Positions 20,073 to 21,146 of a stretch of 21,146 nucleotides of DNA are shown piece after piece. Source of the stretch: a virus. Under the pieces are notes generated by a model. That model made no database searches and was not told the DNA's origin. It worked only from the letters and a program-made list of their open reading frames with translations. A program made the position numbers and the translations under genes. Every line of letters begins with the position of its first letter. Within the stretch, counting starts at the first letter, position 1. Where the stretch lies: positions 1 to 21,146 of IMG/VR virus record IMGVR_UViG_3300025138_012061. One strand, 5' to 3'.

Positions 20073-21146
20073 CTATTCTCCTCCTTTAGTTACAGCTGAC
20101 GCGTCTTTGGCCTTTATCATCTCTTCAAACCTATTTGCATTGACACGCAAATTTCCAGCTTCAAATGAACTCAGTGCAAGATTTAATCTATCACTATCTG
20201 ACTGTAATGCTCTTTCTAATTGATTTGACGATTCCATATATACTTTATGAGTCTTATGTGCTATTATGCCCCACCATTGAACAGCTTGTATTTTTTCATT
20301 AACCAATTTATTAAATGTTTCAATAAATACTTTAATTAGCTGATCTACAGATCTGCCACCTAATACCTCACGAATTTTTTTAGCAGTATTTTCAATAATC
20401 TTAACCGAGCCTACATCTGCCATTTTTAATATTTCATCTATATCTTTTTGAACTTCAGGTTTTGATAATTCATCTAATAATATATTAATAGATTTTCTTG
20501 TTTGAGATATATTAGTTTTGAAATCTGATAGTAATTCAAATAATATAATCATTTTTTGCATAAACACATTCGTCTCACGTGGTAGTTTTCCAAAATTAAC
20601 TGAACTGAAGCTAGCATAATCTTTTAATGATACTCCAATATCTGGTGGAATATCTACATCTGATATAATTGTGCTTCCAGCAACTCCTCCTTTTACAAGA
20701 CCATTATATTCTAATGCAAACCATAATTCACTATAATGTCCATTTACAACAATAGCACTTTTACATATTTCATAAGCTTCTTTTGCCGTCTTTGACATTG
20801 AAAATGTTCCACTCTCTGGTTTTCTTTTCCCTCCTTTAAAGAACCATTGTTTTAAATTTGGGTCTTCACGTCTTAATATTTCTTGATAAATTACTTCTAG
20901 ATTTCCTACATCCTGGCCTTCCATTGCAAATTTATTAAGAATATATTTTTCAAATGTTTCTGCTGATTCGTATATAGAATCTATATCTTCTGCTTCTTTA
21001 AGATCTTCAACTGGTTTGGCATCTAGAAATGCTTGGTCTAATTGATCCACTTCTTTTACAAACACGGACCCATTCAATCCATTCTCATCGAGAATTTCAT
21101 GTAATACATTCATTTCTTTTTTTGTATACGGCTCTTCAGCAAAACC
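20073..21146 (-). CDS. Large uncharacterised phage protein, C-terminal part
   Basis: An open frame that runs to the right edge without a stop. The residues before the first internal Met read GFAEEPYTKKE, so that Met (21113) is probably not the start and the N-terminus lies outside. About 357 residues are visible. They include an acidic stretch (DLKEAEDIDSIYESAETFEK), GGKRKPESGTFSMSKTAKEA, a hydrophobic middle (SELWFALEYNGLVKGGVAGS) and long helices toward the end (NISQTRKSINILLDELSKPE and NQLERALQSDSDRLNLALSS). No signal peptide, Walker or nuclease motif is visible. A structural or scaffold-like phage protein is possible, but I cannot assign it. The last codons provide the ribosome binding site of the next gene. 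Confidence 0.7.
   Translation of the reverse strand, partial: GFAEEPYTKKEMNVLHEILDENGLNGSVFVKEVDQLDQAFLDAKPVEDLKEAEDIDSIYESAETFEKYILNKFAMEGQDVGNLEVIYQEILRREDPNLKQWFFKGGKRKPESGTFSMSKTAKEAYEICKSAIVVNGHYSELWFALEYNGLVKGGVAGSTIISDVDIPPDIGVSLKDYASFSSVNFGKLPRETNVFMQKMIILFELLSDFKTNISQTRKSINILLDELSKPEVQKDIDEILKMADVGSVKIIENTAKKIREVLGGRSVDQLIKVFIETFNKLVNEKIQAVQWWGIIAHKTHKVYMESSNQLERALQSDSDRLNLALSSFEAGNLRVNANRFEEMIKAKDASAVTKGGE

Noticed and set aside
1-21146. tRNA genes
   Set aside because: I saw no cloverleaf-like, GC-richer segment in any gap; gaps are short and AT-rich. A covariance-model scan would be the decisive check.

Overview
This window looks like part of the replication and nucleotide-metabolism region of a large, AT-rich, T4-like (tailed, myovirus-type) phage. 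Every gene I can support reads on the minus strand, tightly packed with short overlaps. The T4-type core is clear: clamp-loader small subunit (N-terminus only, at the left edge), sliding clamp, family B DNA polymerase, DnaB/gp41-type helicase, 5'-3' flap exonuclease, UvsX/RecA recombinase and gp32-like single-strand binding protein. Several clues point to a marine Bacteroidota (flavobacterial) host: promoter-like boxes of the Bacteroidota type (TTTG/TTAG about 20 bases before TAnnTTTA), few Shine-Dalgarno sites, a small protein of the DUF5522 type, and a secreted protein with a Bacteroidota-style signal peptide and a type IX-secretion-like C-terminal tail. The host is inference.

In transcription order (right to left): 21146-19683 holds a large unknown gene open to the window edge and a small conserved-looking protein with a TTG start. 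19624-18971 is the secreted repeat protein. 18970-18748 is a non-coding regulatory stretch with two promoter-like elements and an 18-bp inverted repeat. 18747-14375 is the replisome/recombination block (SSB, UvsX, exonuclease, helicase). 14242-11240 carries a cobalamin-dependent ribonucleotide reductase, a previously unlisted DUF5522-like mini-gene, a pterin carbinolamine dehydratase and an unknown gene. 11124-9652 has small unknowns plus a stand-alone PNK-type 3'-phosphatase. 9650-7162 encodes QueD, QueE, a 51-residue mini-gene, GTP cyclohydrolase I and a hypoxanthine/guanine phosphoribosyltransferase. 7101-4061 holds the polymerase between two small membrane proteins. 4014-1 has an unknown gene, a GT-B glycosyltransferase, a TGT/DpdA-like base transferase, the sliding clamp, dUTPase and the clamp loader start.

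The genes suggest a coherent plan: RNR, dUTPase and the phosphoribosyltransferase supply nucleotides; FolE, QueD and QueE make a 7-deazaguanine precursor from GTP; a DpdA-like transglycosylase could place it in DNA; and the adjacent glycosyltransferase could decorate DNA or another target. No QueC is present in the window, so the final base is open. The other highlights are the secreted phage protein, a recurrent promoter element seen at least six times, unusual metal-site changes in QueD and QueE, and a pterin dehydratase in a phage genome.
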